From: Pseudomonas turukhanskensis
Lineage (GTDB): Bacteria; Pseudomonadota; Gammaproteobacteria; Pseudomonadales; Pseudomonadaceae
Reading direction: 5' to 3'
NCBI RefSeq assembly: GCF_027922365.1
Contig: NZ_BSFN01000021.1
Coordinates: forward strand, 1-64,000
DNA: 64,000 nucleotides
Part shown: piece by piece, positions 15,227-24,211 of the stretch
How positions within the stretch are numbered: position 1 is the first letter of the stretch
Layout: each line of letters opens with the position of its first letter
Translations under genes and position numbers: made by a program
The notes under the pieces: generated by a model
Databases searched by the model: none
Told to the model about the DNA's origin: nothing
Seen by the model: only the letters and a program-made list of their open reading frames with translations

Positions 15227-16834
15227 CTATCGGCGCAGAATCAGGTAGAGACCGCTGGCACTCATCAAACCGGCCGGCCACAGGGCGGCGACGGTCACAC
15301 TGGCCGCTGCCAGGGCCAGGGTGATACCGCCGCCCAGCAGCGCTGTACCGACCAGGCGCAGGGCCCAGTGATCGCGGTCGGGTTGCTGCTGCAGTGGCGG
15401 GTTGTGCAGGTGCGGCTGCGCCATGCGCTCGAGCAATTCGCGCGTCATGTGAGCCAGGTGCGGCACTTGCTCCACCTGCGATTGCAGATTCTGCAGCAGG
15501 TTTTTCGGGCTTACGCGCTCGCGCATCCAGCGTTCCAGAAATGGTTGAGCGGTGGTCCACAAGTCCAGGTCCGGGTACAGCTGCCGCCCCAGGCCTTCGA
15601 TATTGAGCAGGGTTTTCTGCAGCAGCACGAGCTGCGGCTGAATTTCCATATTGAAGCGTCGCGCAGTCTGGAACAGGCGCATCAGCAGCAGGCCAAAGGA
15701 GATGTCTTTCAACGGCCGCTCGAAGATCGGCTCGCACACGGTACGAATCGCCGCCTCGAAATCATTCACTTTGGTTTCTGCCGGCACCCAGCCCGAGTCG
15801 ATATGCAGCTGGGCAACCTTGCGGTAATCACGCTTGAAGAAGGCGATGAGGTTACGCGCCAGGTAGTCCTGATCTTCCGGGGTCAAGCTGCCGATAATGC
15901 CGCAGTCGATGGCAATGTACTGCGGGCTCCACGGCGTGCGGGTGCTGACGAAAATATTGCCGGGGTGCATGTCGGCATGGAAAAAGCTGTCGCGAAACAC
16001 CTGGGTGAAGAAGATTTCCACGCCGCGTTCGGCGAGCATCTTCAGGTCGGTGCGCTGGTCGGCCAGGGTTTCCATATCGGTGACCTGCACGCCGTAGATG
16101 CGCTCCATCACCAGCACCTGCGGGCGGCACCAGTCCCAGTAAACCTGAGGCACATACAGCAGCGGCGAACCTTCGAAATTGCGCCGCAACTGGCTGGCGT
16201 TGGCGGCTTCGCGCAGCAGATCGAGTTCGTCGTAGATGGTTTTTTCGTAGTCGCTGACCACTTCCACCGGGTGCAGGCGACGCGCTTCGGTGGACACCCG
16301 CTCAGCCAGTTTGGCCAACAGGAACAGCCAGGCGATATCGGCGCGAATCACCGGTTTGAGGCCCGGGCGAATCACCTTCACCACCACTTCTTCGCCGCTG
16401 CGCAGTTGCGCGGCATGCACCTGCGCGACCGAGGCCGACGCCAATGGCTGGCTGTCGAAGCGGGCAAATACGTCACCGACCTTGGCGCCCAGTTGCGCTT
16501 CGATCAGCGCCAGGGAATGGGCCGAATCAAACGGCGGCACCTGGTCTTGCAAAAACGCCAGTTCATCGGCCATGTCCACCGGCAGCAAATCCCGGCGGGT
16601 GGAGAGCAGTTGGCCGAACTTGATGAAGATCGGTCCCAGGTCTTGCAGCGCCAGGCGTACGCGTTCGCCACGGCTGAGCGCCAGCTTGCGTCGGGGCAGC
16701 CAGCGCCACGGCAGAACGTAGCCGACGGCGCGCAGCCACCAGGGCAGCGGCAGGTCGAGAATCAGATCATCGAGGCGGTAGCGAATAACCACGCGCTGGA
16801 TGCGCAACAATCGGCGGACGGCAAGCAGGCTCAT
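15227..16834 (-). CDS. ubiB: Ubiquinone biosynthesis protein kinase-like UbiB
   Basis: 535 residues. The UbiB/ADCK-specific KxGQ motif is in FIKFGQLLSTRRDLLP, the Ala-rich loop is ASASVAQVHAA, and the kinase-like core has VMERIYGVQVTD, FHADMHPGNIF and AIDCGIIG. Two hydrophobic helices lie at the C-terminus (about 495-533). The protein is an atypical ATPase/kinase needed for coenzyme Q assembly at the inner membrane. The start overlaps the ubiJ stop (ATGA). Confidence 0.95.
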   Translation of the reverse strand: MSLLAVRRLLRIQRVVIRYRLDDLILDLPLPWWLRAVGYVLPWRWLPRRKLALSRGERVRLALQDLGPIFIKFGQLLSTRRDLLPVDMADELAFLQDQVPPFDSAHSLALIEAQLGAKVGDVFARFDSQPLASASVAQVHAAQLRSGEEVVVKVIRPGLKPVIRADIAWLFLLAKLAERVSTEARRLHPVEVVSDYEKTIYDELDLLREAANASQLRRNFEGSPLLYVPQVYWDWCRPQVLVMERIYGVQVTDMETLADQRTDLKMLAERGVEIFFTQVFRDSFFHADMHPGNIFVSTRTPWSPQYIAIDCGIIGSLTPEDQDYLARNLIAFFKRDYRKVAQLHIDSGWVPAETKVNDFEAAIRTVCEPIFERPLKDISFGLLLMRLFQTARRFNMEIQPQLVLLQKTLLNIEGLGRQLYPDLDLWTTAQPFLERWMRERVSPKNLLQNLQSQVEQVPHLAHMTRELLERMAQPHLHNPPLQQQPDRDHWALRLVGTALLGGGITLALAAASVTVAALWPAGLMSASGLYLILRR

Positions 16835-17460
16835 GCGGGTTCGCTAGGTTTTGGGGTGAGTGTCAGGGCCAGACGTTCAACCCGCGCATCGAGACGATCG
16901 AGGGCCATCTTGAGGTCATCCAGTTCGGCAAAGCGCGCTTGCGCTTCGTTGTTGCCCACCAGCGAGCGCGACTCCTCGGCCAGGTAATCGGCGAGGTTGT
17001 GGCGCAGGCTGTCGAGGTTCTGGCTTGTCCAGCGCGCGCGGCTTTTCAGGTGGCTGCTGAGCAGCTGGCTGCCCACCGGGCCTAGCCAACGGGCCAGCTC
17101 GTATTCCCAGTCCAGCTCCAGGTCTTGCAGCACGCCGGCAAGGTCGAGCAGCACGGCGCTGTCACCGTCCAGCTCCACCTCGGGGCTGTGCAGCACGGCG
17201 GTTTTATCATTGCTGGTGGCCAGGCGGAGCAGGCTGCTGGCCGGTGCCCGCAGACGGCAAGCGATGTCACCTTCCCAGCGGGCGGCCAGGCGCAAGCCGG
17301 CCTCATCGGCGAGGATAAACAGCTGTAACGCCGGTGCGCTGCACTCCACCTCGATCACTTTGCCGGCCAGGTGCGCCAGGCGAGGCAGGGCGGTGGCGTC
17401 CAAGCGTAATACGCGGTTGATCCCGGTTTCGGCAGTGGCCAGCAGCGCCTGGGTAAACAT
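16831..17460 (-). CDS. ubiJ: Ubiquinone biosynthesis accessory factor UbiJ (SCP2 domain)
   Basis: 209 residues. An N-terminal SCP2-like lipid-binding domain (about 15-120) is followed by a helical tail (about 160-205) with heptad-like Leu spacing. UbiJ binds lipid and, with UbiK, organises the soluble Q-biosynthesis complex. Its position between ubiE and ubiB, with a one-base overlap to ubiE and a four-base overlap to ubiB, supports the name, since the sequence itself is poorly conserved. Confidence 0.88.
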   Translation of the reverse strand: MFTQALLATAETGINRVLRLDATALPRLAHLAGKVIEVECSAPALQLFILADEAGLRLAARWEGDIACRLRAPASSLLRLATSNDKTAVLHSPEVELDGDSAVLLDLAGVLQDLELDWEYELARWLGPVGSQLLSSHLKSRARWTSQNLDSLRHNLADYLAEESRSLVGNNEAQARFAELDDLKMALDRLDARVERLALTLTPKPSEPA

Positions 17461-18230
17461 CAGGGCTTGATACCGCGGTGCAGGGCGACGATGCCGCCCG
17501 TCATGTTGTGGTACGTGGCGCGTTCGAAACCGGCTTCGACCATCATGGCCTTGAGGGTTTCCTGATCCGGGTGCATGCGGATCGATTCGGCCAGGTAGCG
17601 GTAGCTTTCCGAGTCATTGGTGATCAGCTTGCCCATCAGCGGCAGCAGGCTGAACGAGTAGGCGTCGTAAGCCTTGGACAGCAGATTGCTGGTGGGTTTG
17701 GAGAATTCCAGGATCAGCAGACGGCCACCGGGCTTGAGTACCCGCAGCATGGAGCGGATCGCTTGATCTTTATGGGTGACGTTGCGCAGGCCGAAGGCGA
17801 TGGTCACGCAGTCGAAGTGGTTGTCCGGGAACGGCAGCTTCTCGGCATCGGCCTGCACGAACTGCACGTTGTTGGCCACGCCGCTGTCGAGCAGCTTGTC
17901 GCGCCCCACCTTGAGCATCGAGGCGTTGATGTCGGCCAGCACCACTTCGCCGGTAGGGCCTACCAAGCGCGAGAACTGGCGAGTGAGGTCGCCCGTGCCG
18001 CCGGCGATGTCCAGCACGCGGTTGCCAGTGCGTACGCCCGACAGCTCGATGGTAAACCGCTTCCACAGGCGGTGCACGCCGGCGGACATCAGGTCGTTCA
18101 TCAGGTCGTATTTGGCAGCTACGGAATGGAAAACCTCGGCGACTTTGTCGGCCTTCTGGCTTTCCGGCACGCTCTGGTAGCCGAAGTGGGTAGTCGGTTC
18201 GGCATCACTGCCTTTGCGCGGATCGTTCAT
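17460..18230 (-). CDS. ubiE: Ubiquinone/menaquinone C-methyltransferase UbiE
   Basis: 256 residues. The UbiE signatures are THFGYQSVPESQKADKV, YDLMNDLMSAGVHRLWK, the SAM motif VLDIAGGTGDLT and FGLRNVTHKDQAIRSM. It adds the C-methyl group to 2-octaprenyl-6-methoxy-benzoquinol in Q synthesis. It is the first gene of the minus-strand run ubiE-ubiJ-ubiB-hisI-hisE-tatABC-rsmE; its promoter lies in the gap shared with the divergent PHA-system gene. Confidence 0.95.
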   Translation of the reverse strand: MNDPRKGSDAEPTTHFGYQSVPESQKADKVAEVFHSVAAKYDLMNDLMSAGVHRLWKRFTIELSGVRTGNRVLDIAGGTGDLTRQFSRLVGPTGEVVLADINASMLKVGRDKLLDSGVANNVQFVQADAEKLPFPDNHFDCVTIAFGLRNVTHKDQAIRSMLRVLKPGGRLLILEFSKPTSNLLSKAYDAYSFSLLPLMGKLITNDSESYRYLAESIRMHPDQETLKAMMVEAGFERATYHNMTGGIVALHRGIKP

Positions 18231-18381
18231 ATGCGGTCACCGGAAGAAAGTGCCGGCCATTCTAATCGCCGTCGTGGGCTTTGTCTTGGCAAGGCGTGCG
18301 GCTGGGGACGTGGCAATGCTGCCCTTGGTCCTGTGCTCGCGTTATAGTCGCGCGACTTATGGTCGCAGGAGTTGCCAGGTT

Positions 18382-18657
18382 ATGGCCCGCATTACCGTCG
18401 AACGTTCCCACACCCTTGGTCTGGATGGTGCTCGTGCCAAGGCCGAGGCGCTTGCTGAACGCCTGGCTGGCGAATATGCCGTGCGTTATCAATGGAAGGG
18501 CGATGTGCTGGAGTTCAAGCGCAGTGGTGCTGACGGCACTATTAAAGTCGGCGAAGACAGCGTACGCGTGGAGTTGAGTCTGGGGCTGCTGCTGTCCGCC
18601 ATGAGCGGCACGATCAAGCGCGAGATTGAAAAAGGGTTGGATGAATCCTTGAGTTAA
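18382..18657 (+). CDS. Polyhydroxyalkanoic acid system family protein (PHA_gran_rgn type)
   Basis: 91 residues from the ATG at 18382; the frame extends upstream but those residues look non-coding. The sequence MARITVERSHTLGLDGARAKAEALAERL, then YRYQWKGD-type strands and LLLSAMSGTIKREIEKGLD, matches the small protein usually coded beside phaI/phaF in Pseudomonas. It is cytoplasmic and predicted to associate with PHA granules; exact role unknown. Divergent from ubiE. Confidence 0.82.
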   Translation: MARITVERSHTLGLDGARAKAEALAERLAGEYAVRYQWKGDVLEFKRSGADGTIKVGEDSVRVELSLGLLLSAMSGTIKREIEKGLDESLS

Positions 18658-18668
18658 CTCAGGTCAGG

Positions 18669-18731
18669 CGAGAGCGGCTTTGGCCGCAAGCGTTTTCAAG
18701 CAACAGCATCGCGGCTCAAGTCGCTCCCACG
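18669..18731. repeat. REP-like imperfect inverted repeat (family GAGCGGCTT)
   Basis: The arm AGAGCGGCTTTGGCCGC near 18671 pairs imperfectly with GCGGCTCAAGTCGCTC near 18711. It is related to the exact repeat at 56406. It lies between the PHA-system gene and phaI. Confidence 0.6.
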
Positions 18732-18838
18732 AAAACGCTGCGTCCATACCTAGTATGTGAATTCTAATTTTCCCGGCTAGTTTTGCTGCATGCCTGTAGA
18801 CACAGGTGTTTCTTCCTTCCTTTCTTGTGGGGTGCACC

Positions 18839-19297
18839 ATGGCCAAAGTTGCAGCTAAAAAAGTCGTCGCTAAAAAAGTTGAAAACACCGTTGAAAGTAC
18901 CGCTACCGTGCTGACTGATGTAAAACATTACAGCCGTCAAATCTGGCTGGCCGGTTTGGGCGCTTACGCCAAGGCAGGCAAAGAAGGTCTGGGTTATGTA
19001 AAAGGCCTGGTCAGCGCTGGCGAAGGTATCGAACGAGAAGGAAAAAAACTGGTCACAACGCAAGTCGAAGCAGCGAATAGCCAGATCGACTCGGTTAAAC
19101 AAACTGTCAGCAGCAATGTCTCCAGCGTCAAAAGCAAAGTTGAAGTGCAGTTCGACAAAATCGAAAAACTTTTCGATCGTCGAGTCGCCAGCGCGCTAAA
19201 TCGTTTTGGTATTCCATCGCGCCAGGATGTTGATGCGCTCTCTGCTAAGCTGGACGTGCTGAATGCGTTGGTTGCACGTGTCGCTAAGACTCAATAA
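18839..19297 (+). CDS. phaI: Phasin PhaI (PHA granule-associated protein)
   Basis: 152 residues from the ATG at 18839. The phasin segment YSRQIWLAGLGAYAKAGKEG is shared almost word for word with PhaF, and the rest is a long amphipathic helix ending RRVASALNRFGIPSRQDVDALSAKLD. PhaI coats medium-chain PHA granules and limits coalescence. Lys-rich N-terminus. phaF follows after ten bases, so the two form an operon. Confidence 0.93.
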   Translation: MAKVAAKKVVAKKVENTVESTATVLTDVKHYSRQIWLAGLGAYAKAGKEGLGYVKGLVSAGEGIEREGKKLVTTQVEAANSQIDSVKQTVSSNVSSVKSKVEVQFDKIEKLFDRRVASALNRFGIPSRQDVDALSAKLDVLNALVARVAKTQ

Positions 19298-19307
19298 GGA
19301 GAGCGGG

Positions 19308-20381
19308 ATGGTTGCTAAAAAGAAAGTCGAAAAACAAAGCAGTTCGTGGATTGGCGAAGTTGAAAAATACTCGCGCCAAATCTGGCTGGCTGGGTTGGGC
19401 GCCTATTCGAAAATCAGCAAGGACGGCACCAAGCTGTTCGACACGCTGGTAACCGATGGCGAGAAAGCTGAAAAACTGGCCAAGACCGAAGTCGAAAAAC
19501 AAGTTGGCGCAGTTAAATCGTCAGCTAAAACATCTGCACGGTCGGCCAAAGATAAAGTCGACGAAGTAAAAGGTCTGGCGCTCGGCAAGTGGGGCGAGCT
19601 CGAAGAGGCCTTTGATAAACGTCTGAACAGTGCCATTTCGCGCCTGGGTGTTCCAAGCCGTAATGAAGTGAAGTCGCTGAACAGCAAAGTTGATACCTTG
19701 ACCAAACAGCTGGAAAAACTGACTGGCATTTCTTCCAAGACAGTAGCCGCCAAGCCAGTTGCCGCAAAACCAGCTCCCAAAGCCGCTGCCAAACCTGCCG
19801 CGAAAGCAGCAGCAAAACCAGCTGCCAAACCAGCCGCGAAAGCCGCTGCCAAACCAGCTGCTAAACCTGCGGCTAAAGCGGCCGTTAAAGCTGCAGCCAA
19901 GCCAGTTGCCAAAGCGGCAGCGGCAGCCAAGCCAGCAGCAAAAGCTGCAGCCAAGTCGGTGGCAAAACCGTTGGCCAAAGCGGCGGCTAAACCAGCAGCC
20001 AAACCGGCCGCCAAAGCGGCTGCAAAACCAGCGGCCAAGCCGGCTGCAAAACCTGCCGTTAAAGCCGCCGCTAAACCGGCTGCCAAACCAGCGGTGAAAG
20101 CAGCAGCCAAGCCTGCGGCAAAACCTGCTGCCAAACTGGCCGCCAAGCCAGCAGCCAAACCCGCTGCCGCTAAACCGGCTGCCAAGCCTGCGGTGAAACC
20201 TGCCGCTAAACCCGCACCCAAGCCGGCCGCTGCCAAGCCTGCTGCACCGAAGCCTGCGGCCCCTGCCGCGGCCAAACCGGCTGCACCAGCTGCTGCGCCG
20301 ACACCAGCACCCACTGCTGCGACCACAACCACGCCGGTTGCTTCGCCAGTTCCGCCGGTGACCCCAAGCACGTCTTCTTGA
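19308..20381 (+). CDS. phaF: Phasin PhaF with histone-like KPAAK tail
   Basis: 357 residues with an AAGGAG ribosome site. Residues 1-145 are a phasin domain (YSRQIWLAGLGAYSKISKDG, RRLGVPSRNEV-like end) with a coiled-coil stretch near 125-145. From about 150 to 335 the protein is a run of KPAAK/KAAAK repeats, strongly basic, like histone H1 and AlgP tails, ending in a Pro/Thr/Ser tail. PhaF binds granules through the first part and nucleoid DNA through the second, helping to share granules at division. The tail is long compared with the roughly 250-residue PhaF I recall from P. putida. Confidence 0.94.
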   Translation: MVAKKKVEKQSSSWIGEVEKYSRQIWLAGLGAYSKISKDGTKLFDTLVTDGEKAEKLAKTEVEKQVGAVKSSAKTSARSAKDKVDEVKGLALGKWGELEEAFDKRLNSAISRLGVPSRNEVKSLNSKVDTLTKQLEKLTGISSKTVAAKPVAAKPAPKAAAKPAAKAAAKPAAKPAAKAAAKPAAKPAAKAAVKAAAKPVAKAAAAAKPAAKAAAKSVAKPLAKAAAKPAAKPAAKAAAKPAAKPAAKPAVKAAAKPAAKPAVKAAAKPAAKPAAKLAAKPAAKPAAAKPAAKPAVKPAAKPAPKPAAAKPAAPKPAAPAAAKPAAPAAAPTPAPTAATTTTPVASPVPPVTPSTSS

Positions 20382-20398
20382 GTGCGTGTGCGGTAACT

Positions 20399-20427
20399 AA
20401 AAACCCGGCCAGATGGCCGGGTTTTTT
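20399..20427 (+). terminator. Intrinsic terminator after phaF
   Basis: An eight-base-pair CCCGGCCA/TGGCCGGG stem with a two-base loop is preceded by A5 and followed by T6, 17 bases after the phaF stop. The flanking A and T tracts could also serve the opposite direction. Confidence 0.88.
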
Positions 20428-20432
20428 ATGCA

Positions 20433-20530
20433 CCGTCATCCCAGCGAAGGCTGGAACCCAGTGTTTTGGATAGGACGGGGAACTGGGATCAACCCGATAT
20501 TCTGGACCCCAGCCTGCGCTGGGATGACGG
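20433..20530. repeat. REP-like inverted repeat pair (family GTCATCCCAGCG)
   Basis: A 29-base arm starting CCGTCATCCCAGCG is matched by 20502-20530 in inverted orientation with only a few mismatches. About 40 bases separate the arms. It is related to the pair at 10628-10715 and lies between the convergent phaF and phaD genes. Confidence 0.75.
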
Positions 20531-20604
20531 ATGGTTTGCTCGAGATTTCCATTCAGCCTTCACCAGCGGGGTGGGCAGATCAAAAGCAGGAAAGCCAAAC
20601 CGCG

Positions 20605-21219
20605 TTACGCTTGGAGATACCGTTGGGCCAACAACTCAGCCGCGCCGCGCGAGTCTTCCTGCATATGCGGGCTCACCAGCATCATCACCTGAAACACCAC
20701 GAGCCGAATCTCGCCGACGTTGCCCAGAATGCGTTGGTAGTCGAGGGAGAACAGCAGGGTCAGGGTGATCTGCTCCACGAGCAAACCCAGCGCCTGGGTG
20801 CTGCTCACAACATGCCCCTGGGCTTTCAACCCGGCCAGCAGCGCCGCCAGGGTGCGTTTGAGCGCGTTAAGCCACAGGCGAATGCCCCGGGCCAGTTTAG
20901 GCAGACGACCGGCCAGGTTGGACAGGTCCTGGAATAGAAAGCGGTAGTGGGCCAGGCGTTCGACGATCAGGTGCAGAAACAGCCAGTAGTCTTCGACGTT
21001 CAAGCGCGCATCGGCGGGTGGGTCGAGCAGCGGGGCCATGTCGATTTCGAAGCGTTCGAACAGCTCCATCACCAACGGCTCTTTGCCGTGGAAGTGGTAG
21101 TAGAGATTGCCGGGGCTGATTTCCAGCTCGTTGGCGATTTCCAGGGTGGAGACGTTGGGTTCGCCCTGCTGATTGAACAACTGCAGGGCGCATTCAAGAA
21201 TGCGGTCGCGGGTTTTCAT
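20605..21219 (-). CDS. phaD: TetR-family regulator PhaD
   Basis: 204 residues. The N-terminal TetR helix-turn-helix is KTRDRILECALQLFNQQG, then VSTLEIANELEISPGNLYYHF. The C-terminal ligand domain is helical. In P. putida PhaD is the activator of phaC1 and phaI and responds to an acyl-CoA-type ligand. Its place after phaC2 and facing phaF is the conserved position. Confidence 0.92.
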   Translation of the reverse strand: MKTRDRILECALQLFNQQGEPNVSTLEIANELEISPGNLYYHFHGKEPLVMELFERFEIDMAPLLDPPADARLNVEDYWLFLHLIVERLAHYRFLFQDLSNLAGRLPKLARGIRLWLNALKRTLAALLAGLKAQGHVVSSTQALGLLVEQITLTLLFSLDYQRILGNVGEIRLVVFQVMMLVSPHMQEDSRGAAELLAQRYLQA

Positions 21220-21273
21220 CCATTCTTCTTATTGGTTTGACGGTCCGTTGGCCGACGTTCGTTCGCCGATGAC

Positions 21274-21308
21274 GTAGGGCGAATACCGCGTAGCGGTATC
21301 CGCCGTTC
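21274..21308. repeat. Short inverted repeat (family GTAGGGCGAATA)
   Basis: GTAGGGCGAATACCGC and GCGGTATCCGCCGTTC pair around the trinucleotide GTA. The same type of element occurs at 39306-39342. It lies between phaD and phaC2. Confidence 0.6.
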
Positions 21309-21345
21309 CGTTATAGCGGGTTGCGGCGACGGTGGGTATCTGTCG

Positions 21346-23028
21346 TTAAACCTCGTGAACGTACGTCCCCGGCGCTGCCTGCATCGGTGGGTAGTTCTGG
21401 TTGCCGATGGCGAGCAGGGTTTCGCGTTGTTCGCCGGAGCGTGCCTGAATCCATTCCATCCACACCGGCCACCAACTGCCGGTGTGCTGCTGGGCATCGT
21501 AGTACCAGGCGCGTGGGTCGGAGGTGAGTTTGGCGTTCTCGAAGAAGTTGGCTTTCGGGTTGCCCGGCGGGTTGAGGATGCTCTGGATATGCCCGCTGTT
21601 GGACAGCACAAAACGCCGATCCCCGCCCAGCAGCAAGGTGGAGCGATACACCACGTCCCAGGGCGTGATGTGGTCGTTAATGCCGGCCACGCTGAAGCTG
21701 TCGACGTTGACCTTCTGCAAGTCGATGGGCGTGCCGCAGACTTCCAACGCGCCGGGGCGGGTAAGCGGGTTGTGTTTGAAGAAGTCCAGCAGGTCGCCGT
21801 GGAAAGCGGCTGGCAGGCGGGTGTTGTCGTTGTTCCAGTAGAGGATGTCGAACGCGGGCGGTTGTTTGCCCAGCAGGTAGTTGTTCACCCAGTAATTCCA
21901 GATCAGGTCGTTGGGGCGCATCCAGGCGAATACCCGGGCCATGTCGCGGCCGTCCAGCACTCCGTTCTGGTAGGAGCGACGCTTGGCTGCCTCCAGGGTT
22001 TTCTCGTCGGCAAACAACATGGCCGGGCTTTCGATCTGGCTGTCCAGCAGGCTGACCAGGTAGCTGGCGGAAGTGACTTTGCGCAGCTGCCGTTTGGCTT
22101 GCAGGTGGCCTTGCAGGGCGGCGATGGTCAGGCCGCCGGCGCAGGCGCCAATCAGGTTGACCTCTTTGCAGCCGGTGATGGCGCGGGCGACATCCGTTGC
22201 TGCTTCCAGTGCCTGTACGTAGCTCGACAGGCCCCATTCACGGTGACGGGCGTCGGGGTTGCGCCAGCTGACCATAAATACTTGCAGGCCGTTTTTCAGG
22301 CAGTACTGAACGAAGCTCTTCTCCGGGCTCAGGTCGAAGATATAAAACTTGTTGATTTGCGGCGGCACGATCACCAGGGGCTTGGCGTACTGCTTTTCGC
22401 TCATCGGCTTGTACTGGATCAGTTCCAGCATCTCATTGCGAAACACCACCGAGCCGGGTGTGGTGGCCAGGTTGCGGCCGACTTCGAAGGCCGTCTTGTT
22501 TACTTGGCGGGGCATGCCGCTGTTGTGCAGCAGGTCGTCGTAGAGGTGGCGCATGCCTTTGAAGATGCTGGTGCCGCCGCTATTGAGCAGTTCCTTGATC
22601 GCCAGCGGATTGAGCAGGCTGTTGGACGGCGCCAGCGCGTCGCCAAGCAAGGTGGCGATAAAACGCGCACGGGTGCGGTCATCGGCGGGCAGGTCGCTTT
22701 CTTCGATCCAGCGGTTGAGTTGCTGCTGCCAAGCCAGATACGCCTGCAGGCTGCGACGGTAGAACGGGTTGAGTTGCCAGGTAGGGTCGGCAAAGCGGGC
22801 GTCGTTGGGGTTGGTCTTGTGCAATGTGTCGCCGATCAACACGCGGCCCAATTGGCCGCCCAGCGCAAGGGCGTGCTTGGCGCTGTATACAGGGCGTCGC
22901 AAGCCCTGCATGGCCAGGGTGCGTACGGTGCTCAGCACATCGCGCCCGCGCAAACCCATCACCGCGTTTTGCGCATTCATTTTATTGGCCGGTGGTGTCA
23001 CCGGGGTGGGCACAGATTTGTCTCGCAT
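21346..23028 (-). CDS. phaC2: Class II poly(3-hydroxyalkanoate) polymerase 2
   Basis: 560 residues from the ATG at 23028 (MRDKS), which has a GGAG ribosome site; the in-frame ATG at 23049 would add seven residues. The lipase-like box is GACAGG with the catalytic Cys at 296, the family's usual number, supporting the start. Asp lies in AGINDHITPW and His in SNSGHIQSILNPPGNPK. It polymerises 3-hydroxyacyl-CoA of C6-C14 into PHA at the granule surface. Clearly homologous to phaC1 in this locus. Confidence 0.96.
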   Translation of the reverse strand: MRDKSVPTPVTPPANKMNAQNAVMGLRGRDVLSTVRTLAMQGLRRPVYSAKHALALGGQLGRVLIGDTLHKTNPNDARFADPTWQLNPFYRRSLQAYLAWQQQLNRWIEESDLPADDRTRARFIATLLGDALAPSNSLLNPLAIKELLNSGGTSIFKGMRHLYDDLLHNSGMPRQVNKTAFEVGRNLATTPGSVVFRNEMLELIQYKPMSEKQYAKPLVIVPPQINKFYIFDLSPEKSFVQYCLKNGLQVFMVSWRNPDARHREWGLSSYVQALEAATDVARAITGCKEVNLIGACAGGLTIAALQGHLQAKRQLRKVTSASYLVSLLDSQIESPAMLFADEKTLEAAKRRSYQNGVLDGRDMARVFAWMRPNDLIWNYWVNNYLLGKQPPAFDILYWNNDNTRLPAAFHGDLLDFFKHNPLTRPGALEVCGTPIDLQKVNVDSFSVAGINDHITPWDVVYRSTLLLGGDRRFVLSNSGHIQSILNPPGNPKANFFENAKLTSDPRAWYYDAQQHTGSWWPVWMEWIQARSGEQRETLLAIGNQNYPPMQAAPGTYVHEV

Positions 23029-23223
23029 GGGGCAACACTCCGTCGTCAAACCAGCAAGGGACTCAACGTCAAATTGGTACAGAGCAAGGCTTGTACCAAG
23101 GCGCGCCGGAGGTGCATTCCAGACAACCGCGCAAAAAACAGAAGGTGGTGCGCCCGGCGCCCTAATGGGTCAGGCGCGTACTGACCGAACTGAATCAGTG
23201 CGCGCTGCCGGGGTGTTGTTAGA

Positions 23224-24087
23224 TCAGTGATCGCGAGCCGGCGAAGGTGTCGGCTGTGGGTGCATCACCGCACGTTGGCGTTCCTCTTGTAAGAATTTCA
23301 TGATGATTGGCGCGACCGCTTCGGCCCGCGTGATCAGGAAAAGGTGACCGTCGTCGATCACGTGCAATTCCGAATTGGGAATTCTCCAGGCTAGCAGACG
23401 CATGTTGATCAGGGGGATCAATGGGTCATCGTCGCCGGCCAGTACCAGGGTCGGCTGGGTGATCTTGTGCAGCCAGTGCACGCTCGTCCAGCCAAGGCCC
23501 GCGAACAGCTGCCAGTAATAACCCAGCTTGCCGGAAGAACGAACTTTGCTCGCATGGGCCATCGCCAGGTTGGGGTCGCGACGGAAGGCACCGCCGTAGA
23601 TATCCGGGGCAATCTGCACGCCGTACGAGGGCTGCACATAGCGCCGCGGACTGGCCATGCGCCAGAGCACTTTCGGTTTGCCCGGTACCATCACGGCGCC
23701 GGCGGAAGTGGCGGCGAGCACTAGCTTCTTGCAGCGTTCGGGATAGTCATGGGCGAACTGTTGGGCCAGGGCACCGCCCCAGGACACGCCAATGGCATTG
23801 ACCTGGCCGTAGTCGAGGTAATCGAGCATGCGCGCGGCCAGTTTGGCCAGGCCGGGAAAACGGTAGGGTTGGTTGGGCGTAGATGAGCCGCCCACGCCGG
23901 GCACGTCGAAGGCGATCACTTCGAGGTCGGGATCCAGCGCGGCCACGAACGGAAAGACCAGCTCCAGGTTGGCACCAATGCCGTTGAATATCAGCAACGG
24001 CGTCAGGTGCGGCTTGCCGGGACGGACCGCCGTGCGAATGGTTTGCCCATCAAGATCGATGGTGCGAAAAACAAATGGTAACGGCAT
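23224..24087 (-). CDS. phaZ: Intracellular PHA depolymerase
   Basis: 287 residues, alpha/beta hydrolase. The nucleophile elbow is GVSWGG with Ser102, the acid is Asp221 (GDDDPLIP) and the base His248 (DDGHLF), the same numbering I recall for P. putida PhaZ. It releases 3-hydroxy fatty acids from stored PHA and lets the polymer turn over. It stands between the two synthases, about 225 bases after phaC1, and probably has its own transcript start. Confidence 0.95.
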   Translation of the reverse strand: MPLPFVFRTIDLDGQTIRTAVRPGKPHLTPLLIFNGIGANLELVFPFVAALDPDLEVIAFDVPGVGGSSTPNQPYRFPGLAKLAARMLDYLDYGQVNAIGVSWGGALAQQFAHDYPERCKKLVLAATSAGAVMVPGKPKVLWRMASPRRYVQPSYGVQIAPDIYGGAFRRDPNLAMAHASKVRSSGKLGYYWQLFAGLGWTSVHWLHKITQPTLVLAGDDDPLIPLINMRLLAWRIPNSELHVIDDGHLFLITRAEAVAPIIMKFLQEERQRAVMHPQPTPSPARDH

Positions 24088-24184
24088 GCGCTAGCCCTAT
24101 GGGTGACCCTATGACGCTCTGGCGGCGCCGTCCCGCGCGCCTTTCCAGAATAACGAAGCGTGCTCCCTGCGGGCTTCTTGACAA

Positions 24185-24211
24185 CTGCCGGCGCCTTGTG
24201 GGCGCTGGCAG
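24185..24211 (-). terminator. Strong hairpin between phaC1 and phaZ
   Basis: CTGCCGGCGCC and GGCGCTGGCAG pair over 11 bases (one G-T) around a five-base loop. On the minus strand the stem is followed by TTGTCAAG, a weak U-tract. It lies about 100 bases after phaC1, so it could terminate or attenuate the phaC1 transcript before phaZ. Confidence 0.5.

Noticed and set aside
18741..18838. sigma-54 promoter for phaI
   Set aside because: A GG...GC pair is seen, but with eight instead of ten bases between.
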